Shown here one piece after another: positions 26,963 through 34,012 of a stretch of 64,000 nt of DNA; the first letter of the stretch is position 1; every line of letters starts with the position of its first letter. The translations under genes were made by a program, and so were the position numbers. This DNA is from Chitinophaga sp. LS1 (GTDB lineage: Bacteria; Bacteroidota; Bacteroidia; Chitinophagales; Chitinophagaceae): the NCBI RefSeq assembly GCF_034274695.1, contig NZ_CP128362.1, positions 6,078,501 to 6,142,500 of the forward strand, given 5' to 3'. Below the pieces are notes generated by a model. It was not told the origin of the DNA. It saw only the letters and a list, made by a program, of their open reading frames with translations, and did no database searches.

Positions 26963-26997
26963 AAGGATCGCTTTTGCCATTGACAAAAACGATCCTT
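26963..26997 (-). terminator. Terminator after the 116-residue membrane protein
   Basis: Outer arms AAGGATCG and CGATCCTT (26963-26970, 26990-26997) plus inner TTTTG/CAAAA pairing. On the minus strand it is followed by a T-rich stretch. It separates the gene at 27011 from the DUF5686 gene. Confidence 0.75.
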
Positions 26998-27010
26998 CTA
27001 AAAATGAGTT

Positions 27011-27361
27011 TTATAGTGTCCTTTTGTACCGCAGATAACTACCTGATAAACTACCCAGGCCTGCCGTAAGCCCACCGATAAATGCGCTTACTACGCCAAT
27101 CAATATCGGACTTTTAACCTTCAGAATCAATTCGCTCATCCTGTTTGCCAGGATGTGGTCATTCCGTACATCTGCCATGAAGGCTAATGCCAGCCAAAGC
27201 AGGAACACGGCAATGAAGCCGTTCATAAAACTACGCAATGGCGGCAATGGAATGGTTACAGCTACAACAAAAGCCGCAATTGCCACCGTCCACCATGCTA
27301 AAAATAAACCACCCAGATAACTGAGTATAACGATTAAGATAAAACGAGGGAAAGACTTCAT
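27011..27361 (-). CDS. Small integral membrane protein of unknown function
   Basis: 116 residues with hydrophobic segments at about 8-24, 26-40, 46-65 and 85-107, so probably four helices. The third and fourth are separated by a charged loop (MADVRNDHILANRMSELILK). The Gly-rich end GGLTAGLGSLSGSYLRYKRTL is typical of small holin-like or YgjV-like membrane proteins, but I cannot name a family. It lies 26 bases downstream of the secreted protein at 27388, on the same strand, and may be co-transcribed with it. Confidence 0.65.
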   Translation of the reverse strand: MKSFPRFILIVILSYLGGLFLAWWTVAIAAFVVAVTIPLPPLRSFMNGFIAVFLLWLALAFMADVRNDHILANRMSELILKVKSPILIGVVSAFIGGLTAGLGSLSGSYLRYKRTL

Positions 27362-27387
27362 AACGGGAAGATAACAAAAAGGGCTTA

Positions 27388-27963
27388 TTATAACTGTAAA
27401 AAGCCTTCAATTTGTTTTTTCACACGTTGATAAGTATCAACCTGGAATACCTGCGAATTTGGAACGATAAGCTGATTCCAGCTGTAGCTTTCCTTGTAAT
27501 CCCAGGCACTCTGCCCGTTGGATGCAAATACTTCCAGTTTGAAGCCGCGGGACTTGTCCATATCGTTGGTTAGTTTGAACCAATCCGGGCCTCCCTCTTT
27601 CCTGGCTTTATCAGCGCCTTTACCATAGGTTACCTGTACGGCAATTACGTACTTTACTTTCAGGAGAATGCACAACCCTGTTTTGTCCAGGTAGTAAGGC
27701 TGATCCGGTTCAATACCGGCATCTGTAAGCAGTTTGTTTGTTCTTCCTGCCGGTTGTAGCGTATCGCCACCGGCATAGAGAGAATTGTAGAGCGCCTCCT
27801 GTAAAAAGACACCAATCTTTTTAGTGTAATCTTGCATTTCAGGTGTAACCTCTCCTGCGGGAATACCATAGTTAACGGAGAACGGCAGAATAGCTACACC
27901 ACGCTGCGCAAAGGCAGTAACTGTTGCCAAAAGGGCAAGGCATAGGAATAATGAACGACGCAT
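27388..27963 (-). CDS. Secreted protein of unknown function
   Basis: 191 residues with a Sec signal ending ATVTAFAQ. The mature part begins RGVAILPFSVNYGI. The VAILPF start and the later segment VKYVIAVQVTYGKG recall the nucleotide-binding-like fold of CsgG/FlgO-type periplasmic proteins, but this is a resemblance only. No lipobox, no catalytic motif. The gene shares a strand with, and may be co-transcribed with, the small membrane protein at 27011. Confidence 0.6.
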   Translation of the reverse strand: MRRSLFLCLALLATVTAFAQRGVAILPFSVNYGIPAGEVTPEMQDYTKKIGVFLQEALYNSLYAGGDTLQPAGRTNKLLTDAGIEPDQPYYLDKTGLCILLKVKYVIAVQVTYGKGADKARKEGGPDWFKLTNDMDKSRGFKLEVFASNGQSAWDYKESYSWNQLIVPNSQVFQVDTYQRVKKQIEGFLQL

Positions 27964-27997
27964 AGGATTTAAAAAAAGTAGGTAAAAGGAAATAAAA

Positions 27998-28034
27998 AAG
28001 GACTGAACGAAAGATTATTCTTTGTTCAGTCCTT
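27998..28034 (-). terminator. Terminator after the metZ-type gene
   Basis: 11-bp arms AAGGACTGAAC and GTTCAGTCCTT (27998-28008, 28024-28034), extendable by AAAG/CTTT past one bulge. On the minus strand a run of T follows. Confidence 0.85.
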
Positions 28035-28125
28035 CAAATATGCAAAATAATTTGCTTATTTCCAACGCCTGATTAATATCAGCGATATAAACATGTATAT
28101 TTTATCCGTATAGGAGTCCTATAGA

Positions 28126-29307
28126 TTACTTACTCACTTCCAATGCCTGCGTAATATCTTCGATGATATCCTGTGCATTTTCCAATCCAACAGAGATACG
28201 GATCATACCAGGCGTAATACCCACTTTCAGTCTTTCCTCGTTAGTCAGTTTCGCATGTGTGGTACTTGCAGGGTGAGACGCAATACTGCGGCTATCGCCC
28301 AGGTTCGCCGTCAGGGTCAGCATTTTCAGGGCATCCAGGAAACGGGTGCCTTGTTCCAGTCCACCCTTCAGTTCAAAACATACTATACCACCGCCACCGG
28401 TCATTTGTGCCTTCGCTATTTCATGCTGAGGATGACTTTCGAGCATAGGGTATTTTACCCATTGCAGCAGTGAATTTCCTTCCAGTGCCTTAGCCAGTGC
28501 CAGCGCACTTTCGCAATGCCTTGCCATACGGATGTGCAGGGTTTCGAGGCTCTTGCTCAGTACCCATGCATTGAATGGAGACATTGCCGGACCTGTACTG
28601 CGGCAGAATGTATGGATCTCCTTAATCAGGTCTTTACGACCTACTACTACCCCACCTAATACGCGGCCCTGGCCATCCATCCACTTGGTAGCGGAGTGAG
28701 TTACAATGTGTGCGCCGAGTGCGATCGGCTTTTGCAATACAGGAGAAGCGAAGCAATTATCTACATTTAATATAACGCCATGCTTGTCGCAGATCTTTGC
28801 CAACAGGCTGATATCAACTACTTCCAGACCTGGGTTGGAAGGAGTTTCTACAAACATCATCTTCGTATTCGGCCTGATCAGCGCTTCTACAGTTTCTGGT
28901 TTGTTGATATCAAAGTAAGTGTACTCAATGCCCCATTTAGGAAGGAACTTAGTGATTACAGTATGGGTAGAGCCAAATATAGAGCTGGCAGAGAGCAGGT
29001 GATCACCTGTTTTCATAAGGGCCATGAAGCTCGCAAATATGGCGCTCATACCGGAGGCAGTAGCATAACCATCTTCAGCCAGTTCCAGGCTACATACTTT
29101 ACGTACAAATTCGTCTACATTCGGGTTGCTGAAACGGCTGTATATATTATTATCTGTTTCATCTGCAAAGGTAGCGCGCATTTCTTCTGCACTGTCGTAG
29201 GTAAAACTGGATGTAAGGAAGAGAGGTGTAGAGTGCTCCATCTGCCACGTCTTCTCTGTTTGTATTCTGACTGCGTTCGTTTCCGGCCGGTATTGATCTT
29301 TCTCCAT
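28126..29307 (-). CDS. metZ: O-succinyl/O-acetylhomoserine sulfhydrylase or cystathionine gamma-synthase
   Basis: 393 residues, PLP-dependent Cys/Met metabolism family. The PLP lysine is in THSATKWMDGQGR; the cofactor-binding DNCFASP and the early NIYSRFSNPN motif are present. The enzyme joins an activated homoserine to sulfide (giving homocysteine) or to cysteine (giving cystathionine). The neighbouring metX makes O-acetylhomoserine, so sulfhydrylation of that ester is a reasonable inference. It lies 57 bases downstream of the OsmC gene on the same strand and is closed by a terminator. The exact activity within the family cannot be decided by eye. Confidence 0.85.
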   Translation of the reverse strand: MEKDQYRPETNAVRIQTEKTWQMEHSTPLFLTSSFTYDSAEEMRATFADETDNNIYSRFSNPNVDEFVRKVCSLELAEDGYATASGMSAIFASFMALMKTGDHLLSASSIFGSTHTVITKFLPKWGIEYTYFDINKPETVEALIRPNTKMMFVETPSNPGLEVVDISLLAKICDKHGVILNVDNCFASPVLQKPIALGAHIVTHSATKWMDGQGRVLGGVVVGRKDLIKEIHTFCRSTGPAMSPFNAWVLSKSLETLHIRMARHCESALALAKALEGNSLLQWVKYPMLESHPQHEIAKAQMTGGGGIVCFELKGGLEQGTRFLDALKMLTLTANLGDSRSIASHPASTTHAKLTNEERLKVGITPGMIRISVGLENAQDIIEDITQALEVSK

Positions 29308-29364
29308 TACTTATTTAAGTTGTTTATGTACAATTTGACTTTGTCAAGTATTTATTTGCCTCAA

Positions 29365-29787
29365 TCAACCATTTACCCTGGTTTCCCATGTCAGGTTGCC
29401 TCCTGCGCGACGAAGGGTCTCTGCAACGGAGCAATATTTAGTCATAGAAAGTTCTACTGCTCTTGCGGCCTTGTCAGGGTCCAGGCTGGTGCCGGAAAGG
29501 TGGAATATAATATGAACGTTCTCCCAGATGGAAGGCTCCTTACCTTTTTCGCGCTCTCCGTCTATTTCGATTTTAAAGTCCGTCAGTTCCTGGCGCTGTT
29601 TTTTCAGGATCATGGCTACATCTATAGCGGAGCAGCCACCGAGTCCCATCAGCAACATCTGCATAGGTCTTACGCCATTATTCTTACCACCATTCTCAAG
29701 GGAAGAGTCCATTAAAACTTTATGCCCCTGCTCATCTACAGCTTCCATGTTGAATGCATCGTCGATTCTCTGTAATGAAATCTTCAT
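29365..29787 (-). CDS. OsmC family protein
   Basis: 140 residues, the normal length. The pattern VLMDSSLENGGKNNGVRPMQ, LMGLGGCSAIDVAMIL and SMTKYCSVAETLRRAG gives the two conserved cysteines of OsmC/Ohr proteins, which reduce organic or fatty-acid hydroperoxides with thiols. The ordinary YhfA-like subgroup seems closest. It precedes metZ on the same strand and faces metX, linking it to sulfur metabolism by position only. Confidence 0.9.
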   Translation of the reverse strand: MKISLQRIDDAFNMEAVDEQGHKVLMDSSLENGGKNNGVRPMQMLLMGLGGCSAIDVAMILKKQRQELTDFKIEIDGEREKGKEPSIWENVHIIFHLSGTSLDPDKAARAVELSMTKYCSVAETLRRAGGNLTWETRVNG

Positions 29788-29807
29788 ATTCGGTGTTATT
29801 TATCCTA

Positions 29808-29815
29808 CAAATATA
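29808..29815 (-). promoter_or_regulatory. -7 promoter box for osmC-metZ
   Basis: TATATTTG on the minus strand, a full TAnnTTTG match, 20 bases before the OsmC start codon. The -33 element is weak. Confidence 0.55.
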
Positions 29816-29967
29816 AGCAATGCGGCAGGATTTTTAGAAGTCATAAATTATTCAAAACCGGACAGGCTCAGATTATTTTGCCACCGAATAAATAAAATGG
29901 AGATGCATTTTCCATGCTTCTTCAGGCGCTAATAAATTTGATGATTTCCAAATTTCTCCTCATTTTC

Positions 29968-29997
29968 TTGACTTATACGGCTCATATGTTATATTTG
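29968..29997 (+). promoter_or_regulatory. Bacteroidota promoter for metX
   Basis: TTG at 29968-29970, 19 bases, then TATATTTG at 29990-29997: both boxes and the spacing match the Bacteroidota consensus. Transcription would begin only some 10-15 bases before the metX start codon, leaving no room for a riboswitch. Confidence 0.75.
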
Positions 29998-30016
29998 CGC
30001 AAATTTTTCCGGGGTT

Positions 30017-31033
30017 TTGACGGTACAGATCTATCATAATACGCACACATTTACACTGGAGTCCGGGGTCGTGTTACCGGAGTTGCAAATCGCCTATCAC
30101 ACATACGGTACGCTGAATCATAGCAAAAGTAATGTGATATGGATCTGCCATGCCCTCACCGCCAATTCGGATGTAGCCGACTGGTGGAAAGGCCTCATTG
30201 GTCCGGGCAAGGCTATTGACCCTGCCCGTCACTTCATTGTATGTGCAAACATATTGGGCTCCTGCTATGGCAGTTCAGGCCCGCTTTCCATCAATCCTGC
30301 AACCGGGAAGCCTTATTTTTCCACCTTCCCGCAAATAACCGTGCGGGATATGGTGCAGGCACATACCCTGCTGCGCCAACACCTGGGCATTGACGAAATT
30401 CTATTGCTCATGGGCGGCTCCATGGGGGGCTACCAAAGCCTGGAATGGGCACTGCTGGAACCAACCCGTATCCGTCAGCTCTGCCTGCTCAGCACCGGCG
30501 CTTCCGAAAGCGCCTGGGGAATCGCCATACATACCGCTCAGCGTCTCGCTATTGAGGCCGACAGCACCTGGCGGGAACATCGTCCGGATGGCGGCGCAAA
30601 CGGCTTAAAAGCCGCCAGAGCCATTGGTATGCTCACCTATCGTAACTACCAGACCTTCGTTCGTACCCAGTCCGACCCGGACAATGATAAGACCGACGAC
30701 TTCAAGGCTGCATCTTATATCAACTACCAGGGCGACAAACTCGTAAAACGCTTCAATGCCCAGGCCTACTGGCGCCTCACCAAAGCGATGGATAGTCACA
30801 ACATCGCCCGCGGCCGTGTCACCGATCTGGCAGGTACCCTTGCCCTCATTCAACAACCTACACTCATTGTAGGTATCACCAGCGATGTGCTCTGCCCACC
30901 TGAAGAACAACACTTCCTCGCCAAACATATTCCGGACGCTACCTATCACGAAATCGATTCTTCGTATGGCCATGATGGTTTCCTCATCGAAGTAGATATG
31001 ATAGGTACACTGTTAAATAACTGGTTATTATAA
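30017..31033 (+). CDS. metX: Homoserine O-acetyltransferase
   Basis: 338 residues, alpha/beta-hydrolase fold. It transfers acetyl from acetyl-CoA to homoserine, the committing step of methionine synthesis. The nucleophile is in LLMGGSMGGYQSLEW, the Asp in GITSDVLCPPEEQ and the His in YGHDGFLIE; the early segment YHTYGTLN is typical. The start is the TTG at 30017: no in-frame ATG or GTG precedes the conserved N-terminus, and the promoter lies immediately upstream. The gene is divergent from osmC-metZ. Acetyl rather than succinyl specificity is inferred from family and phylum. Confidence 0.93.
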   Translation: MTVQIYHNTHTFTLESGVVLPELQIAYHTYGTLNHSKSNVIWICHALTANSDVADWWKGLIGPGKAIDPARHFIVCANILGSCYGSSGPLSINPATGKPYFSTFPQITVRDMVQAHTLLRQHLGIDEILLLMGGSMGGYQSLEWALLEPTRIRQLCLLSTGASESAWGIAIHTAQRLAIEADSTWREHRPDGGANGLKAARAIGMLTYRNYQTFVRTQSDPDNDKTDDFKAASYINYQGDKLVKRFNAQAYWRLTKAMDSHNIARGRVTDLAGTLALIQQPTLIVGITSDVLCPPEEQHFLAKHIPDATYHEIDSSYGHDGFLIEVDMIGTLLNNWLL

Positions 31034-31064
31034 TTTGATCAATGCGTTAAAATCTGATTAAAAA

Positions 31065-31086
31065 GGTCTTAAAATTCCTTAAGACC
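31065..31086 (+). terminator. Weak terminator after metX
   Basis: 8-bp arms GGTCTTAA and TTAAGACC (31065-31072, 31079-31086), preceded by A and followed by CTTTAAA. The T-run is short, so read-through into the next gene is possible. Confidence 0.5.
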
Positions 31087-31110
31087 CTTTAAACTGTTAT
31101 AGCCTCCATC

Positions 31111-31118
31111 TATCTTTG
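31111..31118 (+). promoter_or_regulatory. -7 promoter box of the metal efflux operon
   Basis: TATCTTTG matches TAnnTTTG and lies only 13 bases before the ATG at 31132. With TTTAAA around 31088-31093 as a poor -33 element, the leader would be under ten bases, so the first gene is near-leaderless. Confidence 0.55.
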
Positions 31119-31131
31119 TATCAGATTTAGC

Positions 31132-31503
31132 ATGACAAAGGCATTTTCATACATATTACTCTTCCTACATATTGCGACTACTATGTTTATCCCGGTCGCG
31201 GATGAGAAGGATATTTATGATACCCGAGGCCGACAGATCAATGATGTCAACACACTCTTCGATTTTGTCAATCATGTAGTGCTGGGCAATACAGAGGTCA
31301 ACCAGCAGGACGAAGACGATGATCAGCCACACTATTTCACCGGAAGCAATAGCGTGTCTTATTATATCTCAAGTCAACAGGAAATCGCCTGTAGCAGACA
31401 GGAACCCTCTACCAGCGACTTAGCTGTGGCGTACCCGCTATTGGCAGTACAAAAGCCGCTGGCTATCGCCTACGAAATTCTTACACCACCCCCGGAAGTC
31501 TAA
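31132..31503 (+). CDS. Small secreted acidic protein heading the efflux operon
   Basis: 123 residues with an N-terminal hydrophobic segment (about 5-20) that may be a signal peptide or anchor. The body has an acidic run with His (QQDEDDDQPHYF) and one Cys, and ends in a Pro-rich tail (LTPPPEV). I do not recognise a named family. It stands 105 bases upstream of the TolC-like gene on the same strand and begins the transcript, so a role as periplasmic metal-binding accessory is reasonable but inferred. Confidence 0.6.
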   Translation: MTKAFSYILLFLHIATTMFIPVADEKDIYDTRGRQINDVNTLFDFVNHVVLGNTEVNQQDEDDDQPHYFTGSNSVSYYISSQQEIACSRQEPSTSDLAVAYPLLAVQKPLAIAYEILTPPPEV

Positions 31504-31608
31504 CTTTTACTTTATAAGTCATGAACTTTTATCAGCTTTTCAGGTTGATAAAGGAGCTTCGTGTACATACAGACCTAACACATTAAAATAGTATTAAATT
31601 CAAATCAG

Positions 31609-32907
31609 ATGTATAGTCGGGATTCTAAAACAAAGCGCCCTCCCCGGATTGTAGCCAGTTGTATCATTATGTTGTTATTCGCATTCAAGGCATCTGCACA
31701 GGACACCGTGCACATTAGCCTGCAGGATGCGGAGAAACAATTCCTGGATAAAAACCTGGACCTGCTGGCAGAGAAATACAATATCTCTATCGCCCGCGCG
31801 CAGATCATCCAGTCTAAATTGTACAACAATCCCACCCTTCAGGTAAGCGGGAATCTGTACAATCCTGACAGGAAACAATTTTTTGATGTCAGCAATCAAC
31901 ATGGTCAATATGAGATCGGCATTACCCAGCTCATCTCATTGGCAGGCAAAAGAAACAAACAGGTAAAGCTCGCGCAAACGACTGCGGCCATGTCTGAAAA
32001 TGCCTTCTTCGACCTGCTGAGAACCCTGCGTTACTCTCTCCGTAGTAACTTCTACCAGGCTTACTACCTGCAGAATTCTATGAGGGCTTATGCAGACCAG
32101 ATCATCGCTCTTGAAAAGATGGATGCTACCTACAAGGATTTACAGTCCAAAGGTCTCGTAACCCTGAAAGACGCCGTGCGTCTCCGCTCCCTGCTTTATA
32201 GCCTCAAAGCGGACCGCACTGCTATGGAAAACCAGGTGCTTGATATCGAATCTGAACTGCAGATCCTACTCGCAAACAATCATGCATATTATGTAATTGA
32301 TATGCCTGAAAATGCAGCGGCAAACCTGCCTGCTATCCGCAATACCAGTCTGGCCAGCCTGGTAGACACCGCATATGCCAACCGTCAGGATCTGCTAATG
32401 GCCCAAAACAATCTGCTCTATAACCAGCAAAACCTGAAACTGCAAAAAGCCATGGCTGTACCTGACCTGAACCTCGGTGCAGACTTTGATAAGCGCGGCA
32501 GCTTCGTGGACAATGCCTCTTTCCTTACTGTCGGTATTGATCTCCCCTTCTTCAACAGGAACCAGGGTAATATCAAATCTGCCAGCTACAGCATCGATCA
32601 GAATAAGCTACTGGTAACTCAGCAAACACAAAAGGTGGAAAATGAAGTGCAAACCGCTTATGTGAAAGCATTGAACACAGACAAAATGCTGGAATCAGTA
32701 GATCCGGAGTTCCGTGGGCAGTTCGAACAACTGCTGAAATCAGTGACTGACAACTTCCTGAAAAAGAACCTCAGCCTGCTGGAGCTCACTGACTTCTACG
32801 ACTCTTATAAAGAAAATATGCTGCAACTAAACCAATTGCAAAATGATAGGATGCAAGCTATAGAGACGCTCAATTTCGCAGTTGGTAAAACTTTGTTCAA
32901 TAATTAA
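31609..32907 (+). CDS. TolC-family outer membrane channel, CzcC-like
   Basis: 432 residues. After the signal peptide (end ASAQDT) come the two alternating long-helix/beta repeats of the TolC fold: LQDAEKQFLDKNLDLLAEKYN and LIQSKLYNNPTLQVSG, then SLADTAYANRQDLLMAQNNL-like second copy and LNLGADFDKRGSF. It forms the outer membrane exit duct of the three-part metal pump encoded with it. The adaptor frame opens within its last codons, and the adaptor ATG lies 20 bases after its stop. Confidence 0.9.
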   Translation: MYSRDSKTKRPPRIVASCIIMLLFAFKASAQDTVHISLQDAEKQFLDKNLDLLAEKYNISIARAQIIQSKLYNNPTLQVSGNLYNPDRKQFFDVSNQHGQYEIGITQLISLAGKRNKQVKLAQTTAAMSENAFFDLLRTLRYSLRSNFYQAYYLQNSMRAYADQIIALEKMDATYKDLQSKGLVTLKDAVRLRSLLYSLKADRTAMENQVLDIESELQILLANNHAYYVIDMPENAAANLPAIRNTSLASLVDTAYANRQDLLMAQNNLLYNQQNLKLQKAMAVPDLNLGADFDKRGSFVDNASFLTVGIDLPFFNRNQGNIKSASYSIDQNKLLVTQQTQKVENEVQTAYVKALNTDKMLESVDPEFRGQFEQLLKSVTDNFLKKNLSLLELTDFYDSYKENMLQLNQLQNDRMQAIETLNFAVGKTLFNN

Positions 32908-32926
32908 TCACAACCTTAGTATAGTC

Positions 32927-34009
32927 ATGAAACCTTTTGTTATATATCTCTTTCCTGTTGCACTCGGATGCATGCTTACAGCATGTGGTGGTCACACGCC
33001 TGAAGTAGTCAAAGATGAAAACGCACTGTCAGATAGCCTGGTAAAGAATGTGCAAACCGCACCAGCTACATTTGAAAATCCTTCGGAAACAATCAAACTG
33101 AATGGTAAGATCGTTCCGGACGAAACCAAAGAAGCTAAAGTATATGCGCTGGTGAGTGGTAAGATCAGATCAGTGAATGTAGAACTGGGCGATTTTGTAA
33201 AACAGGGTCAGCTCCTCGCCTTACTGCAAAGTACCGAAGTAGCAGGCATCAGCAACGATGTATCTGTGGCCGAGTCCAATGTAGCCCTGGCGAAGAAAAA
33301 TGTTGAAACCCAGAAGTCTCTCTTCGAAGGTAACCTAGCTACCCAACAGGATTACCTGGGTGCACAGATCGAAGAAAAGAAAGCTGAATCTGAACTGAAC
33401 CGCGCCCGCTCCGTAGCCAGCATCACCGGTGGCAGCAGCTCAGCATATACTTTGAAAGCACCGATCAGCGGTTATATAATTGAGAAAAATATTAGCAACA
33501 ACTCCGAAGTTCGCCAGGACAACAGCGCGAACCTCTTCACTGTTGCCGACCTGAATACCGTTTGGATCATCGCAAATGTATACGAAGCAGATATTCCTGC
33601 TATCAAACTGGGCGACGAAGTACGTGTCACTACCCTCGCAAATCCTGAAAAGGATTACATCGGTAAAATCGACAAAGTATACAATGTACTGGATCCTGCC
33701 AACCGTACCATGCAGGTGCGTATCAGCATGCAGAATGCAAGTGGAGAACTGAAACCAGAGATGTTTGCCACTGTAAAAGTAAATACCAAACCAGCCGCTA
33801 CCAGCATGCTGAGCATCCCTGCCAATGCTGTGGTGATGGACAACAGCAAGCAGTATGTAGTAGTAAAAACAGCCAAAGGTCTTGAAATCCGTGAGATCAA
33901 AGTGATTCGACGTATCGACAACAGGGCGTTCATCTCTGGTCTGCAGGTAAATGACCAGGTAGTGACCAGCTCACAGGTATTTATTTATGATGCCCTTAAT
34001 ACAAAATAA
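32927..34009 (+). CDS. RND efflux periplasmic adaptor, CzcB/CusB-like
   Basis: 360 residues from the ATG at 32927, which gives the lipoprotein signal with lipobox LTAC. An earlier in-frame GTG at 32882 overlaps the channel gene and has no signal, so it is rejected. In order there are a barrel-sandwich/lipoyl half (SGKIRSVNVELGDFVKQGQ), a helical hairpin (about 95-160), the second lipoyl half (YTLKAPISGYIIEKNI), a beta-barrel (LNTVWIIANVYEADIP) and a membrane-proximal domain. It links the inner-membrane pump to the outer-membrane channel. Confidence 0.92.
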   Translation: MKPFVIYLFPVALGCMLTACGGHTPEVVKDENALSDSLVKNVQTAPATFENPSETIKLNGKIVPDETKEAKVYALVSGKIRSVNVELGDFVKQGQLLALLQSTEVAGISNDVSVAESNVALAKKNVETQKSLFEGNLATQQDYLGAQIEEKKAESELNRARSVASITGGSSSAYTLKAPISGYIIEKNISNNSEVRQDNSANLFTVADLNTVWIIANVYEADIPAIKLGDEVRVTTLANPEKDYIGKIDKVYNVLDPANRTMQVRISMQNASGELKPEMFATVKVNTKPAATSMLSIPANAVVMDNSKQYVVVKTAKGLEIREIKVIRRIDNRAFISGLQVNDQVVTSSQVFIYDALNTK

Positions 34010-34012
34010 TCC

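Noticed and set aside
29335..29347. TTGAC-TTT-GTCAA inverted repeat upstream of metZ
   Set aside because: Arms of only five bases in AT-rich sequence; too likely by chance.
28780..29715. Open frame of 311 codons on the plus strand across metZ and osmC
   Set aside because: It runs antisense through two recognised genes and their gap; no domain, signal or start context.
29788..30016. Possible SAM riboswitch before metX or osmC-metZ
   Set aside because: Both promoter boxes lie within about 30 bases of their start codons, so no room remains for an aptamer.
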